DNA of 64,000 bases from Candidatus Competibacteraceae bacterium (GTDB taxonomy: Bacteria > Pseudomonadota > Gammaproteobacteria > Competibacterales > Competibacteraceae). Within the stretch, counting starts at the first letter, position 1; the number at the start of each line of letters is the position of its first letter. Location: positions 1,674,001 to 1,738,000 of the forward strand of contig JADJQQ010000001.1 of the NCBI GenBank assembly GCA_016712625.1. The letters run 5' to 3'. The notes beneath the pieces were generated by a model. That model did no database searches. It was not told where the DNA came from and saw only the letters and a list, made by a program, of their open reading frames with translations. Below are positions 61,467-64,000 of the stretch, one piece after another. Position numbers and translations under genes: made by a program.

Positions 61467-61949
61467 ATGCCAAATGTTATTACGTTCGTTCGAATGAGCC
61501 GGTTGGCCGTCGTTATTGCCAGTTTGTCCTTGGCCGGCGCGCTTTATGCGGAGGAGCCCAAGGCTATCTCGCCCGCCGCAACTGCACCGTCCGAGCCAGT
61601 CGCCGCGCCTGCCGCCAGTCAGCCCGCCAACCCAGAGCAGGTGGCCGCTTTCCGCCAGCGAGTCGAACAGTACTGGAGCGCACGCCAGAGCCGTGACATC
61701 ACGACAGTATATGGACTGGAATCGGCGGCTCAGCCCGGCGGTTGGCTGAAGTTGGAAAACGCCATGATGTTGATGGGGTTACCTGTTCGCAAAGCCAAAG
61801 TTGAGGAGATTCAGATTGAAGGCGAACGAGCAAAAACCAAGATCAGCGCTGAAGTGAATATCGGTACCTTTGGCTGGACTCCACAAGTGATTGAAGATCC
61901 TTGGGTGTTGGTCAATGGGCAATGGTTTCACGAAACGACTCCCCAATAA
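61467..61949 (+). CDS. small exported protein of unknown function
   Basis: I do not recognise this 160-residue protein. A signal peptide (RLAVVIASLSLAGALYAEE) is followed by an Ala/Pro-rich linker. A small domain (VAAFRQRVEQYWSARQSRDITTVYGLESAAQPGGWL, then KVEEIQIEGERAKTKISAEV and DPWVLVNGQWFHE) has the shape of a small alpha-beta fold such as SnoaL/NTF2-like, a guess only. AAGGA lies 7 bases before the ATG. It follows the isomerase by 11 bp, so the two are probably co-transcribed. Confidence 0.65.
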   Translation: MPNVITFVRMSRLAVVIASLSLAGALYAEEPKAISPAATAPSEPVAAPAASQPANPEQVAAFRQRVEQYWSARQSRDITTVYGLESAAQPGGWLKLENAMMLMGLPVRKAKVEEIQIEGERAKTKISAEVNIGTFGWTPQVIEDPWVLVNGQWFHETTPQ

Positions 61950-61965
61950 GTGCATTGAGTTCGCA

Positions 61966-64000
61966 ATGTCGATGATCGAAACCTTGGTGGCGCAAGGCGA
62001 GCAGCTGGCCGCGACGGGTCAGCTTGCGCAAGCGAAAGATCGGTACCTGCAAATTTGCCAGATAGCGCCGCACCGTAGTCGCTTTTGGTTTCGCTTGGCG
62101 GAGTTGCAATACGATCTCGAACAATTCGCCGATGCGTTGCGGGCGCTGGAATACGCCTTGCGTTTGGAGCCAACGAATGCGTCCGCCTTGCTGCTGGCGT
62201 CCGCCGCTTTACTGGAAACAGGCGGGTATCAGCAGGCTGTCCAGCTGGCCGATCAAGCCCTCAAGTCGGACGAGAACCAGCGCTTGGCGGCGCTCTCCAA
62301 CAAGAGCATCGCGCTGCTGCGATTGGGGCGTTATCAAGAGGTGTTGGCGACTGTCGATGCGGTGTTGGCTTTGGACGAAACGCAACCAACCGCGCATTCG
62401 ACTCAAGGTTCAGCCTTATTTAGTCTCGGACACTACGAAGCCGCATTGGACGCCTTTGACCGCGCCTTAGCCTTACGGCCGGAACATAGCGGGACTTTGA
62501 TCAATCGCGCCGCCACGCTGCGGGTATTGCAACGCTGGGAAGAGGCGTTGGCGGCGGTGGATGCGGCCTTGACCATGCAGCCGGATTCTCCACCTGGATT
62601 GCTAAACCGCGCGGCGATCTTATTGGATTTGCAGCGATACGAAGACGCCTTAGCCTCATTGGATCGGTTGCTGCACCAGCAACCAAGCCATGCCAAGGCG
62701 CTGGCTAACCGAACGTTGGCGTTACTCCGACTGGGGCGCTTACAGGAAGCGCTGGCTACGATGCAGTCCTTGCGCGCGACCGGTCAATCGGTCGCCGAGT
62801 GGGTGCTGACGGCCAGTGAGCTATTGCTGCGACGCGCGCAGCCGCTCCAAGCGCTCAGCTGGATTGAACAAGGTCTGGTTTGGCATCCCGATCACCCGGA
62901 ACTCTTGAGAGGCCAAATTGCGATCTTGTTAATGCAGGAACGCTATCTGGCCGCCTTGCCAGTGGCGGAAAAGCTGCGGCAATTGACCGAACCGACTCAG
63001 ACGCCCGCCCGGCTGGCTGTGGCGGCGGCCTTTAATGCTAACGGCCGATTTGCGGAAAGCTTGGTTTTGCTTAATGAATTGCCGGCCGCCGCTATCGACA
63101 ACGATTGGCAATTCCACGCCAAGCGCGGCGAAGCCCTGGCCGGTTTGGATCGTTTTAACGAGTCAAGACAAAGTTTTGAAACGGCTGAACGCTTATCTAG
63201 CCGAGCGTTTCGCGCCAGCTATCACGATGGGCCATTCCAAAGTCGCCCAGACGATTCCGAGCCGCCACCGGTGACTCCGGAATTGGCTCGCATCAATTTC
63301 GAATTGCGTCGCTTGGAACATGGCGACTGGCAAGATTACGAAAACCGGGTGGCCGCTATCCAACACTGGACGGAAGCGGCTCTGGCGCGGGGCGAGCCAT
63401 CGCCCTTGTTGCCGTTTCGATCCTTATTTTTACCATTACCCCAATCTTTGCGGTTCACCATCGCCCGCCGTGAAGCGGAACGCCTGGCGGCGGTCGGGCA
63501 TTCGGATAGGGCCATCGGGGCCGGGACCACACCGAGTCCAGTGAAACCAGCACGCTTGAAAATCGGCTATGTCTCGGCTGATTTTCGCGAGCACCCAACC
63601 GCGCATCTGATGCGTGGCTTATTTGGTTGCCATGATCGCGATCGTTTTGAGGTGTTCGGCTATTCCTTGCGCGGCGACGATGGCAGTGGTTATTACCGCC
63701 AGATCAAAGCGGACTGTGACCGGTTCGTGGATTTATCGGCCGTTGATAATGCCGCCGCCGCCCAGCAAATTCGAGCCGATGGAATTGATCTCCTCATCGA
63801 TTTGATGACTTACACCAACTACGCCCGCCCGGAAATTTTTGCCTTGCGCCCGGCTCCCGTTCAGGTGGGCTGGCTGGGGTTCCCCGGCAGCAGTGGTGCC
63901 CGTTATCTGGACTATTTGCTGGTTGATTCCGTGGTATTACCGAGCGAACAGATTGGATTTTGTACCGAACAACCGATCTATCTGCCGGAGTGCTACCAGA
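61966..64000 (+). CDS. TPR protein with O-GlcNAc transferase (SPINDLY-type) domain, 3' end beyond window
   Basis: 678 codons are present and the gene runs off the window. Residues 1 to about 430 are tandem TPR units (for example QGSALFSLGHYEAALDAFDRALALRPE). From residue 531 the catalytic half begins: RLKIGYVSADFREHPTAHLMRGLF, VFGYSLRGDDGSGYYRQIKADCDRFVDLS and DGIDLLIDLMTYTNYARPEIFALRPAPVQVGWLGFPGSSGARYLDYLL, the OGT/SPINDLY glycosyl-41 family. Such enzymes transfer GlcNAc or fucose to Ser/Thr; the sugar here is unknown. The catalytic His appears as REHPTAHLM. It follows the exported genes with a 16-bp gap and no signal peptide, so it should act in the cytoplasm before export. Confidence 0.9.
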   Translation, partial: MSMIETLVAQGEQLAATGQLAQAKDRYLQICQIAPHRSRFWFRLAELQYDLEQFADALRALEYALRLEPTNASALLLASAALLETGGYQQAVQLADQALKSDENQRLAALSNKSIALLRLGRYQEVLATVDAVLALDETQPTAHSTQGSALFSLGHYEAALDAFDRALALRPEHSGTLINRAATLRVLQRWEEALAAVDAALTMQPDSPPGLLNRAAILLDLQRYEDALASLDRLLHQQPSHAKALANRTLALLRLGRLQEALATMQSLRATGQSVAEWVLTASELLLRRAQPLQALSWIEQGLVWHPDHPELLRGQIAILLMQERYLAALPVAEKLRQLTEPTQTPARLAVAAAFNANGRFAESLVLLNELPAAAIDNDWQFHAKRGEALAGLDRFNESRQSFETAERLSSRAFRASYHDGPFQSRPDDSEPPPVTPELARINFELRRLEHGDWQDYENRVAAIQHWTEAALARGEPSPLLPFRSLFLPLPQSLRFTIARREAERLAAVGHSDRAIGAGTTPSPVKPARLKIGYVSADFREHPTAHLMRGLFGCHDRDRFEVFGYSLRGDDGSGYYRQIKADCDRFVDLSAVDNAAAAQQIRADGIDLLIDLMTYTNYARPEIFALRPAPVQVGWLGFPGSSGARYLDYLLVDSVVLPSEQIGFCTEQPIYLPECYQ

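Noticed and set aside
1..64000. CRISPR array, prophage or integrative element
   Set aside because: The only tandem repeat is the coding 24-bp array; no spaced direct repeats, integrase, attachment-site pair or phage structural genes were seen.

Overview
The window is GC-rich DNA from a gammaproteobacterium. Gene orders typical of that class include gmk-rpoZ-spoT-(x)-recG, and an ychF/pth/rplY/prs/tRNA-Gln/ispE/lolB block divergent from hemA-prfA-prmC. An Xps-type type II secretion operon (E-F-G-H-I-J-K-L-M-N-D, as in Xanthomonas) adds to this. A lineage close to Competibacteraceae or other Chromatiales-like bacteria would fit, but that is inference from style, not a database result. No phage, insertion sequence or CRISPR array was seen. 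One tRNA gene (Gln, UUG) is present.

Layout. 1-5.7 kb (minus): recG (cut by the window edge), ridA, spoT (broken), rpoZ, gmk. 6-9.6 kb: an oxidoreductase, yicC, rph and rdgB. 9.6-10.7 kb: an unrecognised protein with about twelve tandem octapeptide repeats. 10.8-14.1 kb: hemW-pbpC. 14.2-18.1 kb: a decaying accessory patch holding a GbsR/MarR-type regulator with its probable operators, a small membrane protein, two dead genes, a LysR gene with an internal stop, and a DUF1127 gene. 18.2-25.6 kb (minus): creA, ychF, pth, rplY, prs, tRNA-Gln, ispE, lolB and a TPR lipoprotein. 25.9-29.5 kb: hemA-prfA-prmC and a small conserved protein. 29.6-36.4 kb: an Hpt protein, a nitroreductase, bamD, rluD-pgeF, tenA, a Cys/Met-metabolism enzyme, an OxyR-like remnant and yjbQ. 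36.6-39.2 kb: clpB behind a heat-shock-type promoter.

From 39.5 kb to the end every gene is on the plus strand and the content is thematic. First come nucleotide-sugar supply genes (galU, glmS, rmlA-rmlC-rmlD, with ackA between). The type II secretion operon follows, its first gene gspE overlapping rmlD. A sugar-O-methyltransferase-like gene (CmcI family) sits between gspF and gspG. After gspD come an exported protein with its own promoter and terminator, an FG-GAP propeller-like exported protein, a periplasmic PpiC-type prolyl isomerase, a small exported protein, and a TPR/O-GlcNAc-transferase (SPINDLY type) that runs off the edge. The arrangement suggests secretion linked to sugar modification of exported proteins. 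This is the most interesting hypothesis in the window and is not proven by the sequence.

A second theme is the number of interrupted genes: spoT, an SDR gene, a DUF2269 gene, two LysR-type genes, rplY, bamD, ackA and gspI. Some carry several lesions and are true pseudogenes. Others (rplY, gspI) have one homopolymer indel in a conserved gene and may be sequencing errors. The spoT lesion is a 58-bp segment bounded by an 11-bp direct repeat whose removal exactly restores the reading frame.
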